Of a DNA stretch of 64,000 bases, positions 10,340-25,300 are shown in pieces. A program made the translations under genes and the position numbers. The stretch covers positions 3,350,001 to 3,414,000 of the forward strand of contig NC_088320.1 in assembly GCF_910592395.1 (NCBI RefSeq). Direction: 5' to 3'. Position 1 is the first letter of the stretch. Each line of letters starts with the position of its first letter. The notes under the pieces were generated by a model. That model searched no databases. It was not told the DNA's origin and was given only the letters and a program-made list of their open reading frames with translations. Source of the DNA: Lineus longissimus. Taxonomy: Eukaryota > Nemertea > Pilidiophora > Heteronemertea > Lineidae.

Positions 10340-13300
10340 GTAAGTAACTTAACAGACAGTGCTAGGGAGAATTATACGTATCGGAATATTGCATTCATTG
10401 TAATAGCATCCATGTTTATACATATACAAAATAATATAAATACCGTCCTATTTCACGTTAGTGCTACTGATATATGTATACTAGTAGCTAGCTTATATTA
10501 GCTTGTGTGATGAAAGACTTGTCAAAGGTTCTCTCATATTTTGATATTTTAAAAAGTATATTTGGTGTACGCCTATACAGCGTTCTTATTGGAAATAACG
10601 AAGAAAGGATAACAGCCGAAAGTGAGGCCATTCGCCTAATTACATTTTTCGATGACACCTTACAACATGAAGTACAAACATACTCTTCTGTCGACAAGTA
10701 ATCGTAGGGTTAATGTATTTTTATAAACATCACCTACATTCACCACTGACGCCTTCCACTGTTTAGTTTATCCACAAATCGCGGGATAGTCTAAGACTCT
10801 GTCTCAATCCCGCAGCGGTCCGGGCGCTACTAAACTAATCATTCAATAAAGTCAACTGCTTAATCAGTTGTAAGGATATCCTGACCAGTAATGAAAATAT
10901 GAAGACACTGAGGAGAATTGATGCCACTTCTGCGACAAGTTATAATAACTCAACATCTAGGAATATTAGGTTATTTGCCAGTTTCGAGAGGGTAATGAAA
11001 TTATACCAAGACGATCGTGCCAGAGGTTCGATTGGAGATATCACTGTCTCGCCGCCGAGAGAGCCAGCCGGGCAAGATGCAGACAACCCTTTAATCATCC
11101 ATGTTCCTTCTTCATTTTTCCCAATCAATCATGGCAAAATACTAAGGACAAAGACGCGAAATAGTGTTTAAAAAAACTGCACAAATCCTATCAATTCGAC
11201 AATTTATATCAAGTGGTCTGATCATCTCAAAAATAATTACACTATGTCGGACTTGAGTATCGCAGTAATATTTCATCCATTTGGAAATATTTTGCCAGCG
11301 CGCCTTTTTTTCAATATGTCTGTTGTGATCTAAAAATGATGAATTATCCTTCGTATTTCTATTGTTGATGTGGCCGAGGACCTGACTCATCAGCGCAGCA
11401 GCGACAATATTATCCGCTCTTATATCAAATCGTGTTTAAGCCTACGTCCCCTTTAAATGTTCAAGGTGGTTCAACGTTTAGTTCGTACACGTATATGATT
11501 CCATTGGTATTCCAAGATATCATTCTGACATGTCTGAGATGCAGTGTTGTTTTCACATGATGATATCTCGCCAACAAAGCTGCCCGGGGTGGGTCCTGCG
11601 CACCGTGAGCTTAGACTGATTTTATCACCAGAACAAACTCATGGAACGTACAGTACCTAGTCACCTTACGTTTACCAGCGAATTCTCTCTCAGCTAATTC
11701 ATAACAGTTATACCATTGATACAATTTGAAATTACGGGTTACCAATCGAAAATTCAAAAATTACCAGTTTGGTATACTGCATACTTGAATATAATAACTA
11801 TTTTCGGGTAGACAACGATCAAAACATTGCTATAGACCTCCCTGTAGAGTCAACCAGTCAGCGTACCGGTTTCTAAGGTTCAATGAACAATTTTATAGCT
11901 AAAACAGGATTTTGTGGCCTCGGGCCATCTCGACCCCCGCGCGCTAATTCATATCATGCGATTGTCCGGACGCTACGATAGAAGACGAAAATTATAGGCT
12001 ACGTTGAGTTTGTGAATGTTGCTCGTTATTCCTGATGGCGACTATAGCCTGGGTCAGAGTGCAACGAGAGAGCACATGTTCTTCTGGTAATATGTGGACT
12101 TCAACATAAGTTAACAAGAGAAATGTCTACATTTAGTGCAGAAAACTGTATAAATACACAAGTATGGTTTGCCAAATTCAGACGAATCGGCCATCAACGT
12201 GGTTGCTTTGCCCTTAAATCATGAGGTTTAGACGAACTACGATCGGATTGCGAATACGACTTCTGCTCCTCACTCGTCTTGATATTTAGCCGTTGTTTCT
12301 CGTTAAAATAGCCCACCATCATCAAATAATATCATAGCGTAATTTAATGTCATGGGTCCATCTCGGCTTCCGCCACCGGCGAATGTGCATTACCGCTTGA
12401 TATGATATCAAATTAACCGTATAAGCCTGGTGCGTGAGAGTGTTCTAAAATGGGACAACTTTAGGACACGTATCAAAGCGAGTGATGAGATTAACGGAAA
12501 GCAAAGCTACTGTTTGGGTTTTCCACAGGGATTAACAAAGTCTCTCAAGGAAAGCGTCAAAACGGACGGAAAACTGACAATAAGGTGTTTGGAGCGTTCT
12601 GGTGATATGCTGCGATTATTAGCAAAATCAACGCTCGCAGGGTGCATTACTCACGCGTGTTGGTTCTGACCAAGATCTGGCTATCTTCTCCATGTGTTAC
12701 TCGCTCCTCCGGCCAGATCGCTTTTGGTACGCTACCAGCAACGCGTTTTACTTCTTTGAAAGCAAGTGTTAAAAATAACATGCATCAGAGGTTCAAGATA
12801 AAAAATACCCATGAGGCGAAGGTTCAATTTGAAATAACCGCATTGCTTTGATAAGGACAGCTATATCGGACTGGGTAGCTTATGCTTAAAGAAATAGATC
12901 ACATACTCTAATTCGTTTTCAGCCATAAAACGAAGTTCGAAAATCCTGTTACAGATACAAGTAGATTTTTCAAAAGTGATGACATCAAATTGATACAAAA
13001 AATCTGCCCGCCATCTCTTATTGATCATCCCAATGATGCAATGTTCCTTTTTCTCTGAAGCTTATTCGTCTGAAACGTTAGGGGGTTAATGCATTTTATA
13101 TCGAAATTCAAAATCTTCATATCACGAAAAATCTTGTTCCGCGGTGAGAGAACACATGATATCTCCCCATGCAGACAGCTTTCGCGTCTTAAACGCAACA
13201 TAAAAGGTCCCACATAAAAGATTTGAACGCCGGGTAGATAAAATCAGATGTTTTTCTCAGCTCTTGACAAGCATTATTATGCTACCTTTCGCGATGACTT

Positions 13301-16300
13301 GGCAAGATCGATGCGATAAGACACAGACCTAGTTAGTTGGTGTCTTCCATGAGTTAATATAGAAGCTGTCACCCCCATGACAACGATTTTCGCCAAGCAC
13401 ATTTTCCGTTGACAATAAATCTACCCGATTAAAAGGAATTTTTAACTGTTTTTTTGCTAAACCGTTCTATCTATATAGTTGAGATGGATGAGATTTTCAA
13501 TAAAAAAACAATATGTTAAAATTTTCAAAAATTATCCACCACCGTATAGACAATTTTTTGACTTTTACTGCAAATAACACTAGAAGTTAGTAGATTGTCC
13601 TTGGTTGTAACCGGTGCACTTCAAATTTCTTAAAGTGCAGCTTTAACGAGTTCAACTATGCTTGCTTCTCGCCAACACCAGTGGTTTTCCTCAATCGCCC
13701 ATTCTCAACATGGATTTTGTTGGCGGGGAGATGTATACCCGGCCTTGTGTTCACTTGCTACAGAATCTGAGACGAGCCCATAGCTCATTTAGTCGTTCCG
13801 TTGTCTCGGTGACTTGTCGCGACAAGTCGATAAAGCATTCCTTCACAGCCACGACAGTCGTCCTTTCCGAACAATTTAGTCCTGACATTGTATGAGTTAT
13901 TTTCACACAAATAGTACACAAAATGATTTCGTTTTATTGAGATTTTGGTGTATGGTTTAATGATAGGTTAAACCACTTGAGTATTTTAATACCGAGTCTT
14001 GTTGCTAGTGAAATAATTGTCATATTTGAACAGCGGGATGTCAGTCAAGATGTTAGCCATTGATAGGTATATCCTATCATGAGAAGATAATTCATTAGAC
14101 TATGAAAGGAAATATCACCGGTTGGCTTACACCTGAATATCGAGATCACATATGCACCTCCGTATTGTTAGTTGAAGTTGTAACCTCTCCAGACACCAGT
14201 CTAATATCATTGACAACGCATTATCTAATGAAGTAGTACCTTCAGACAGTTGGGTACGGAAATTCATCGTCGGAGTAAGGGTCTTTTTACTTAGGGTACT
14301 TAGTTTAGTATACAGAAACGATCAACACTAAATGAATGAATTTCACGTTTAAATCATAGTGTCTTTTGTACCTGCTGTAAATATTTTCATAACAAGTCAC
14401 TCGAACTAATAAGATTCCGAAAGCATTTGGTTCAGCGGGTAGCATATACTACACTTCTATCTCTTCTGATAGACCAATCACTATGTTAGTACTACACAAA
14501 GATACACAATGTCCGTCTAAAAAATCAAGCGTCTAAAACACACTGTTGTTGACAGTACTAAGCTACTGCTTTAAACGCGCTGTACATTGTTGAAAAGAGA
14601 AACAAAGCCACACGCTTTTCCTCTCAAGTGTTGATCTATCATTTTCATTTTCCCCTTGAAATGTTCACCGATCGTCACGTGATGCCATTTATGACATGTG
14701 ACGCCAATATGGCGACTACAGGATGGCGAAACCCCGCACAATCAAAACGATTCAATGTCCAGCACGTATCATTGTATTTCGAGTGTTTTTGAATCTCTTG
14801 ACTGAGGCTTCATCTCATTGATTGGTGCTTGTTTCCATTCACTTGCACTTGAATCTTTGGACATGAATAGCCAGCCCTTTGTGGTGCACATTCAGGCCAA
14901 CCCAGCTTCCGTTTTTGATGGACTGGCGAACCTGCTTCTTCTTTAGCATGCGCGTTCGATATTTTGTTTTGAGTCAAGATTTGAAGACTTTTAACTCATC
15001 AGCGACCTTCTCATTACATTACAGTTAATGGGGTACACCGTTCATATTCAGTCGTGCGTGGGGAGCAGGTTTTCGGCAACAGGGAAATACGTCCTTAAAG
15101 ATCTTTGGGTGGGATAGTTGGTCAGTTAGTTGGATTATAATTTGATTTAAAAAAGGTCGGTCCATGTGTAACATTGTTTAACGTTAGGTCACTATCTTAG
15201 GATCGTATCAGCATAATGAATGGGCTGCGTAATAAGAAGTAACAAGATTTTATACAAATGTGTAGACTTTATATAAAAGTAACTTCAATTTATAGTTGAT
15301 TAACTTTATGTTCGGCGCAACGTTAAAAATCCTGTTATCTGTGCAGTTAGTTTGAATTGAAATGTAGTTTGGCTTAGAATACTGCCATGACCGAGAGATT
15401 GTCCTTAGATATCAGTCTGTTCAGAGAATACCTGTGGTCAGCTCAGTCTAATCTCTTGATACAACACTCGGTGCACTATGCTTCCATTTTACGAGCGGGG
15501 CATTCCGCACTGAAGAGCGTACAGGCAGACGACAATGGCGAACAAGAAAAACAACATGGTGCGATAATGGCCAGCGTTTATTCGCCGTATGGGCGTCCAT
15601 ATTTCGTCTGTAAACCATTGTTGTTTTGTTGTAAACTAGATGATGAAGTGCTCCTGGGGTCTACACATTCTTAACTCTTTGACGACGAAAATGTCTTGAT
15701 GGAAAATACATGTATAGATTCGTCGAAATCCGTACCCCATTAACCTACAGAATGAGAGTGAACGCATATTGCACTGAGGAAGTGTACATTGCACTGAGGC
15801 TGCTGGAGAAAATGGTCTTTACAACACGCAACACCGTTTTGCATTCGGCAAGCTAATTTCGTTTTACGTCGTTTGGTAGCCTATGTCGGAAAATATCCCA
15901 AAAATGTGTCCAGTAGAGACATTGATGTGTGCAGCGTGAGGATGTGGGGAATGCAAATTTTTGACCCACTTCTCATTTCGCCCCCACAATTTTGTTGGTA
16001 TCGCCACCGTTGGTGTTACCACTTGTTGCTGCGATATTTGCCTTCAAATCTTGTCTCTCTGCACACCAATTTGCTAACAGCTTGTCAGACAGTGATTTGC
16101 AAATGTATGACACATGTCGACAGGCTAAATTAGGAAAATATTATTGTTAGACGAAGGGCCTGGCAGGGGGTCGTCAACACGACGACAGGGGCAGAATAAA
16201 CCCAGGAACCAGAAAAACGGCTGATAACTTTAAAATGCCTTGTATTGAAAGGTTAAGGACCTATTGGATTACCGAGAAAAAAGGACGCAGAGGGGGTCAT

Positions 16301-19300
16301 TCGGACTGTTGGGCACTGATCAAGGGTCTTTGTCCCATTTTGGCTGTTTGAGGGGGTGATTGCACGTTCTCTTGATAGCTGTGAAAGGGTCTGAAGAGGA
16401 AGTATAAACAATGCGATGTTCCTTTCGAGGGCTTTAGTTCCGTTTGTAGAATACTGTCAAAAAGCTTGATGACCGCTTCGCATGTTTTAACCCTTTCATT
16501 ACATGAGATGACTTTTATCTCCAAGGCAAGGGCGTGATTAGTCTAACATCCAACGCCTCATATCAAGCGTGACTTGCAGTTATGCCTTGCACTTATGACC
16601 CCCTCATACCATCGTACATGCAGATACTATACACAAATTGTCCTATAACCCTTCCGGTAGACGAAACCCCAACTCTGTGTTGATGTGATGTACGCCAATT
16701 TCTTAACCTTTAGCGCCCGAGATAACGATCTTTCGCCTTGCGGGTAAGACCGGTAATCGCTGGAGTTAGTGATATTTGTCGCAGGTCGCGGCGATTACCG
16801 ATTCCCGTCGCCGGTACTTGCGGTAAGCACAGCAAGAAAGATTTCTGTCGCATTCGATCATGGTTGCCGCTGCTGAGATGAAGAGGTCCAGCAAGTCGTT
16901 CTGGACTCGCCATCCTTTTTTGGGTACCGGTTAAATAGATCATGAGATGTTCAGATAATAAAGGACCATGATGGCTGGCCACACCTGCACTCCCTTCAAC
17001 AAAGGAAAATCAGTTAACCCGACCCTTCCATAATTGTGACCGGGCCAGAAATAGATAATTACAGGGTTTCAGGTTGAGGGGCTAAAATTATGATACCCCT
17101 GGGGTAAGTGACTAGGGGATATTTGGGGACAACCAGTTATCTCTGGCCCTCTCTATACAGGGGGTGTAATGATGCTCGACGTCCCCAGGACCCCGCCCGC
17201 TTGGAGGTTTTCAGAAAAAAAACAGCCTCACCTAGGAAGCGACTCAACATACAAGTGTCATCATGTTGACATCAACATGGAACCTTGAATAATGAGCAAA
17301 TGTAAATGATCACAGATTGGCAGCTAACAGTATGAAATCCGTATGTTCTTGAAATAGCCTATAACTCGGTCAGATCAAAAAGGCATTTCTCATAGCGCAT
17401 TCCTGTTGAACAACCTCCAAACATACATCTTATCAGCTTATTCCCCCTTAATCTAAATTAGAGGAAAAAGGGCCGTAGCTTTGAAGTTACCTACAAAAAA
17501 GATTTTCTCAATTACAATGAGACTTGAGCTTGCTAAAACGGTGTAATGGTTTTTAATCTGCTTTTGGCATTTCGGTTTGTTTTATGCTTTTTGAAATTAT
17601 TCGTGTGGCACAACACTCTTTTAGTTAAAGTGCCATTACTTGAATATGAAGTAGGTCTGAGGGTCTCCACTTTATTTAGGACTATAATAGAGGTTAATAT
17701 GTTGGCGTCGTATTTTGACTTCAAGGAGGGAATTGGCTTTAACTCTTTAAGCCCCATTCTTTAAATGTCAAAGTTGGTTCCTTTGATATACTGATTGAGC
17801 CGAAAACAGAATTTTGAAACATTTCATGGAAGGTCATGGCGTGAAATATCAAACAAACTCTAAATAAGCAGTGAGAATTCAAAATAAGATGCTGGGAGGT
17901 TTGAAAATAAATTTCTCCAGTTTTGATTAGATCGTTCATTGTACATAGGTCGATAAAAGCGTGTTGACGCTGTGTACCCGGCTCGGTTGCGTTTTCTATT
18001 CAATGACCGTCAACAAAATAGCTCCAAGCTAGTTTTTTCCCAGTTTTATTTGTTGGAGTGGCGCGAGGAATATAGACATATCAGGATTGAATACTCACAA
18101 TGCGTCACATGTCCGTCCTAAAAAACCTAACATGTAACATGATGTATTTTTCTTCTTCTTCAGGTTGGAAGCCGTGGTCCTCTTGGTCGCCCTGTAGCCA
18201 AACATGCAAAGGGGGCAGCCAAACTCGTTCCAGGGACTGCATGAAGGTCGCACCAACAACCTGTGAAGGTAGAAGCGGTGAGCGAAGATCGTGCAATACA
18301 TTTCAATGCAAAGGTACGTTGCCTTGTGATGGCCGATAAGATAAATTAGATGTTTGCAATTAGCATTGTTATCTTTTGTATTTCCCGTTTAACTCACATT
18401 TTCGGCGAATTTGCAAAAAGATACAGTCGTCAATTAGCCCGATCTTCCTTTAACGTAATCGTCTACTGTACTTTATATTTCAGGGGTAAAGGACCTGATT
18501 TCCATCTTGTCGTTACGCTCGTTCCCGCTAGGCGTCTCTATCACACCATCTCGCCCCCAAGCATTCCACATACAACAGCCATCAATATTGAATACGTACA
18601 CGACAAAAATATATCCTAAGAAATTCCCGACGGATTTCTCAATATTATTAACAATAAAACCAAAACTTCATAACCAGGGTCATGTTATAACAATAAATGA
18701 CGTGGATGGGACGCTCAGACTCAGCATACAAGCCGGAATAAACCCGGTCTTTTATTACTCAGACAAGGACAATCTTCCGGGGAAAGGCTCCCCACGATTT
18801 TTTGTAAATCCTAGTGACGGAAAATGGCACCAGGTAGCTTATAGTGTCAAAAAAGATACAGTGACTTTAATTTATGACTGTTCATTAGAGGTAACGCGAC
18901 CTTTGGAGCGTGGTCCTCGGCCAACCATTGGCGTCAATACTATTACGTCATTAGGTTCCATATTTGGAGACGAGTCACGTGGGACGCTGTTTGAAGGCGA
19001 CATTGAGCAGGCTATCATCGTGGAAGACCCGGATGTTGCAAGGAAACAGTGCAGCTCTGTTGTTTCGCCTATCGTAAGTAAACAGTTATGATAAATGGCA
19101 AAAAGTGTATACATGTACCAATGCACATTCCTTGCAAGGTTAATGAAACCTCCATACCTCTGATTTTCATTCATTCATTCATATCAGTCACCGACATTTG
19201 TTTACAAACCAACCTGGTCGTGCATCTGGACGCATCTGCAGTTGCTACAGCCGATTACCTGGATTATTTGCTCTTATAATTTCTCAAATAATCTCACTCT

Positions 19301-22300
19301 AAAGTATAACTTTGGAAGGAACTTGGAGTGGATGTTGCTCTGCAAACCCAAATAATGTGGAATAAGAATCTACATCTGAAGAGGAAGACAGACTTTGTCT
19401 AACGTGTCTGCTTATCTGGGGTAGAGTGTAAAAAAGGACAGCATAGCATTGAAAAATGGAACGACTTGTGGGAATTACTCTGTTGATCATTATAACTTTG
19501 CTTCTTCAGCACGAGGAGATCAGTGATGGCGCTGACGTTGGAAGTGGAGACAAAGTTGAAGGGAGTGGTAAGGGAGACGGGTCTACGGTAGAAGAAGGCT
19601 CGGGCAAGGAGCCGAAAGGTAAAGTAACGTTGGCTGTGTGATAAACTTGTGACAGAAACGTGGGATGACACTAAAGAGCCCCACAAACGACCGGGCCGGG
19701 AGCGATTTTTGTCCTCGCGAATATATTGGAAGCTGATGGAAAAAATTATATTTGTCAAAGAATAGGTCATCGAAGGTTCCAAATCTAGTTCGTGCTATTA
19801 CTGTTTTGTTTCAGTGGAAAGTGCGTGGTCAGAGTGGTCACCCTGCAGTGTAACGTGCGGTGAGGGTAAGAGAACTAGGACAGCATTCTGCACCGATAAC
19901 GAACTGTCGCTGAAAGAATGCTTGAAGGAAGGGGAAGCTAGTACCGAGTCGGGGGAGTGCAACCAAAGTGATTGTCCAGGTAAGTTTTATGTCGACCGAA
20001 CATACATGTATATGTATAGCATCTCGTCGAATCAGTTCAAACATGTCATTTTATCCCGTATTTTTTGAGACTTTCCGTTTAGCGTCAACGGGCGACGCAC
20101 TCTCAGTATAGAGTACAGCTACCGACGACTTTTGACAACATCATTTCCGTGCACTTATAATCTGGATTTCGTACAGTTTGAACACGTATATAGGTGTGCC
20201 TTAAACCTCAGTGCGATATATCTGCATCAAAATACAGTGCAGATTCTGTACTTTACTTTCACTTTCAACTTCAATTTTCATATTATAGTCAAGTGCTCAA
20301 AGCCATGCCTGAATGGAGGATCATGTGATTATTCCACTGGGCGCTGCGCATGCGTGACAGGTTTCTTTGGGGTCCAGTGCGAAACGGGTAGGTTAACAGA
20401 GATATTATCCTCCTCCTCCTCCCCATTGTCGTCATGGTTCTCCCAGGTTTTCAACCCATTTTATGAAACATCAGCAATTTGCACCCAGTGACAATCCCGG
20501 ACCAAACATGATTTGATGCGTACGACTCGAAAAGCAAAGATGGAAGCACTGTTGAAGCGATCTGCAGGTTGATATTGGTTCGATAAATCCAATGCCTCTT
20601 TCTCCGATACCTACAAGCATAAAGTCTCTTGTCACGTCCACTCTGAGACTCTGCAGATATTCCATTTCTACATTGAGTTCCCCGGTCTCGTTATGGTAAA
20701 ATATATCGAAAACCATACTCAAATTTGTCCCAAATCGCAAATCATGTGATCTTATCACGTAATATTGACCTTCGTACTTGACCTTCCAGTTGCCTGCTAC
20801 CCTGGTTGTCATAACGGAGGAGAGTGTAAACTGCCCAATGTGTGTTCATGTCCAGCTGGCTATAGAGGGAGCCAGTGCGAACAAGGTAACCATTTCGGCG
20901 ATTTCATTCACATAGTGGTCGGTAATGCGAAATAGCAAATTTTGGACAAGGAAGAGCTGATTTTCAAACATCGCCAATCTGGGTTCCAATTTTTATAAAA
21001 ATCACGTGAGGCGGACATTGCATTGTATCCCTAAGTAACCTACTCATTATCGGCGAATGAGTTACTTTGGCCAGGGGACCAAAAGCCTTATACAGTTGTG
21101 ATTTCACAGGAGTAACCGAATGCTGTGTTGCTCACGCGAGTAGTAACAGCGCAAGTAATTGAGCACGCTAATGGATATCGAATGATATGAATGCTGTCTT
21201 ATCTCGAGGCATTTTAAAGGGACAAGAGGGGAGGTTCCAGTGCACTTTAACGTTGGTGGTGGATAATTCCATACTTTGCTTCGTATTAAATTGTCAAAAA
21301 ACGTCGCAGGCTGTAGTAACACTGCTCTTACAATATGATGATATCTAAAGCCGGAATTTTGCCACTGATGATTTAAAAGTGGCCTGTGTTTTTCTGGTAG
21401 GCTTTACATGCTGTTCTTTCTGTTGCTTCCAAGTTATTTCCTTTCTATCCACATTTATAGTCCTGTTTGGAGAAATTGCGGCCACACTGGAAGCGATTTG
21501 ACTAAAAAACCGAACCTTTCGTACCCCGGCCTTCCCCCTTAAAGTACATGTCAAGGTGCACTTAGGTTGTTGAACTCTTCCCGTCTCATTAGAGTTCAAT
21601 TTGTCGAACCTGTCGTCCTAGAAATAGCAGGACGACTGACGTGAATGAACCAAACAGGTCTGACTTACAGTCACCTTAAATAGTCTGTCTTTGAGGAATT
21701 AACGCTGTTCTAAGTCCTCCGATTTCCGATAGCATCGCAAAACGATGACGGCAGTTTGCTTCTAATTCCATCATTTCACATCCTTTGAAGTTGCTTTCTG
21801 CACAACGGCGATGCCCAGAAAAAGTAATTGAATACGTCAATCAGCAGATCTCAAATAACGGTGGCGAATCCAGAAATTTAGAAAAGGGTGGCGCGGCAAA
21901 ATTGTGTGATATTGGAAATGAAGACAAATTTGGATATTTAAGTGCCAACTCGCTGCGAGGTATTGCTACCCCGTTTCTTGACGCGACCTCGAACACTCTA
22001 TGCGGAAGCTCGAGACATATATACGGTTTTATATAAAGAGGACAAAATTTGGATGCCGTCACCGACATTACTTGAGTTTATTTTACACATTTCAGCCATT
22101 TGTAGCCCGCCATGCCAATATGGCGGTCGATGTATGCGTCCTGGCTTGTGCGCATGCCCATACGGCTATGCGCCACCATACTGCACGCGTAAGTACCATT
22201 TCTCTTGAAACTCTGGCGAACTGCACATGTACAGTGGATTCGGTCTTATCAATTCTCAGAAAAACGAGAAAACCGTTGAACAATTACATGAGGTTGAATT

Positions 22301-25300
22301 GATCAAGTCAAAAATGTTTTGATAAAGTGATCATCGTAATTGTCATCATCATCATCGTTCCAAATATGGCAGTGCTTGGCCTACGCAACGCCAATCAGAT
22401 TCGTTGCGTGACAAGGGCCTAGCCTTTTAGTAGTTTCTTTGGGTTCTAACAGTTGTGCTATTGGAATCTTTATACGAGGTCTTTAATTATTACAGTTCTA
22501 TCTTTTTTCTTCAGCCATGTGCACGAAGCCCTGCCTGAATGGTGGTCAGTGTGTGGGAAGGGAGGCTTGTAGGTGTCGTCCGGGGTACAGTGGCAGTCAG
22601 TGCCAGTCAGGTCAGTGACAGTTGGATAATCTCGTGAAGGTCACTATATTAAAGAAAATTATATTGATTCACTTGGCCAGTGATCAGTTAAATCTGTGCA
22701 GGCTATTTTAGTCAAGCCGATTTCTCGGCGATGGCATAACCAGTGATCGTGCAAGAGGTATCAATATGTTGGTGGGATGGTGATGGCTAGTTGAAGTACC
22801 ATAAGGCCATTCTACCTTACTGCAAAAATTAGAAGAAGTGACTGCTCGCGGAATCAGAAAAGGTCGACCGTGTATTGTTAGTGGAGACAGTGTAGTGTGT
22901 AAATCGAACTTTTCATAAGTAGTCCCACGCTCAGAGACCGAAGGACAAGAGACGAAGGCTGTGATATGGCAACTTTTATTGGGCAAGTACATGTATATCT
23001 AAATACTGCAAAACTTGGAATATAATAGGCAGGTTTTGCAATCCCGACGAACTACGAACTACAATACATAATTACAATAACGCAACATTTGCAATAACGC
23101 AACGTTTACAATAACGCAACGTTACTGCTAACGTCGCTTGCGCAATCGGACAAAGGGATCAGATGCAGGTGGGTGGAGGGTGTTGCAGTGTCGATGAGGA
23201 TGGGGAGGGGTGGGGGGACAAGGGCAAATGGCAATGCCATAATAACAATTGAACAATGCACAGGTCGCTTTCAAGGTGGCAAGAACCGATTGCTGACCAA
23301 AACAATGTCATAGTCTGTTAACACCAATGGAGTATTCTCTTATATTTTATCCCAAAACCGCTCAATCAAAATGGTGCAGAGACTTGATATTGACGTTTAT
23401 TGTCGTCAAGAGGAAATTGTTCTAAAAACTGATATGGGCCTAAAATATCAATAATATCCTACCTAAAACATTCTCTGGGCCTTGCATCAAATTAGGCCTG
23501 CCTTAAGAAAAAGGTAAGAAAAACTAATTCCGATATTTCGAGAAAACAAAGCCTTCAGAGCAATGATATTGATCTACAACAAATTCCTCTTGAAAACAAA
23601 TAATGTGTCAATAAGGCGCATCACTGCATCATTTTGAGAAATTAAATGTGGCACAAAAATGCATTGTAGAAACACTTCTTTGCTGTGACCGAGACAATTA
23701 CCCAGACAAATAACTCCATTGCTGTTGCACCTCGTGCTGTGAAATATATCAGCCGTTATCACGTCACAAAAATCACCAAATTATTGCCACATTGAAAACG
23801 GAACAAGAAATAGCAATATTTTGGATCAGCGATAACATACATAAAGTGCTATTGATTTCAGCCCAATGGGGAATAAGCACATTTTTGGCAAAGGTTCATT
23901 TGAAACAAAGAGTAACAATGTTTGATGGAATTTTCATGAGAGTCAACCCAACAGCATAAATTACAACAAGAAAATGGTAAATTCCATTGGTTACTGGTGT
24001 TCCCTGATCAGGACCCTTGACGTCTGGTCTGGAATAGAAAGGGAAGTAGCATTGAAATATACAATTTAAGAAATGAAATTGTGCTTTTTTTCATGACATT
24101 AAAAATCTTCTATTAGCATATCATGTGTAATATGTCTATACAGATGTTTACGCCTGTGACAGCTTCATTTGGCTCTAATAAGATGAATAAATTAAATTGA
24201 ATTGCAAGGCAATGGTGGTCAACCTGCCTCGGGTTTGTCCCAATATCAGTCACATGATGATTGACCTGAAGCCTCATCAACTGTAGCCAGCTTATCGAGT
24301 TCTATCTCATTTACCTCAATTGTGTTCCACATATCTGGCATCCTGAATATTTATCTTCAACTCATGCGGAATGGGCAACTGGATACCAAGGGACAGCGAA
24401 ACCACACGAAATAGAGCAATTATTAACCTGAAAAAATAGGAGACAATTCGAATGCTGCTTCAGTCAACAATGGGCGATCTGTTCAGGAGACGTCTTTCAA
24501 ATCGCCAATTGTTTCATAAACGAGGGCTGGACAGACAGTTCAAGCTACTCTTTGCAGATTTCCTTCTTCCAATGAATCAATCGCGTTTTGTCTCGACCAC
24601 ACTTGCATAGTTACACTAGCAGTCCGCATTAATGTTTGCTTATCATAAATTTACTTTAAGGTCACGTGCAGGTCTTTTTGGTAATTGCTGGGGTGAAACT
24701 TGTACTGCGGGACAGACTTACATGTCCACAAAACGCAATGTCACTGCTGGACTGATTTACAAGTCCACAAAATGCAGAATCGGACATGGACATCATTACC
24801 CCAGCAAGAACCCACAAAATAGGGCCGTTTAAATGTTTGAGACATGTTTATACAATAACAATACTGAAGCTATTGCCTGCAGTGACCTTGCTACTGATTT
24901 TTATGTGGGAGGGGCCAGGGACCGTGACTATTGATAAAGTCCTCACGATATTATATTCGTCAACAATGGGGCACAGACTTTCAGATATTTTCGTGACTGA
25001 CCTATATTACCAGTACAGTCCAAGATATATTTCATTTTTTCTTGACTGACCTATATTACCAGTACAGTCCAATATATATATTTCATTTTTCGTGACTGAC
25101 CTATATTACCAGTACAGTCCAATATATATATTTCATTTTTCGTGACTGACCTATATTACCAGTACAGTCCAATATATATTTCATTTTTCGTGACTGACCT
25201 ATATTACCAGTACAGTCCAATATATATTTTATTTTTCTTGACTGACCTATATTACCAGTGCAGTCCAATGATACTAGTCTGTATATTATTCTAGGGCTGG

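Noticed and set aside
18872-19174. 100-codon minus strand frame
   Set aside because: Antisense shadow of the LamG/TSPN-like exon.
24990-25270. Regular repeats considered as a CRISPR array
   Set aside because: Eukaryotic context; the repeats are contiguous with TA-rich spacers of nearly the same sequence, not unique spacers.
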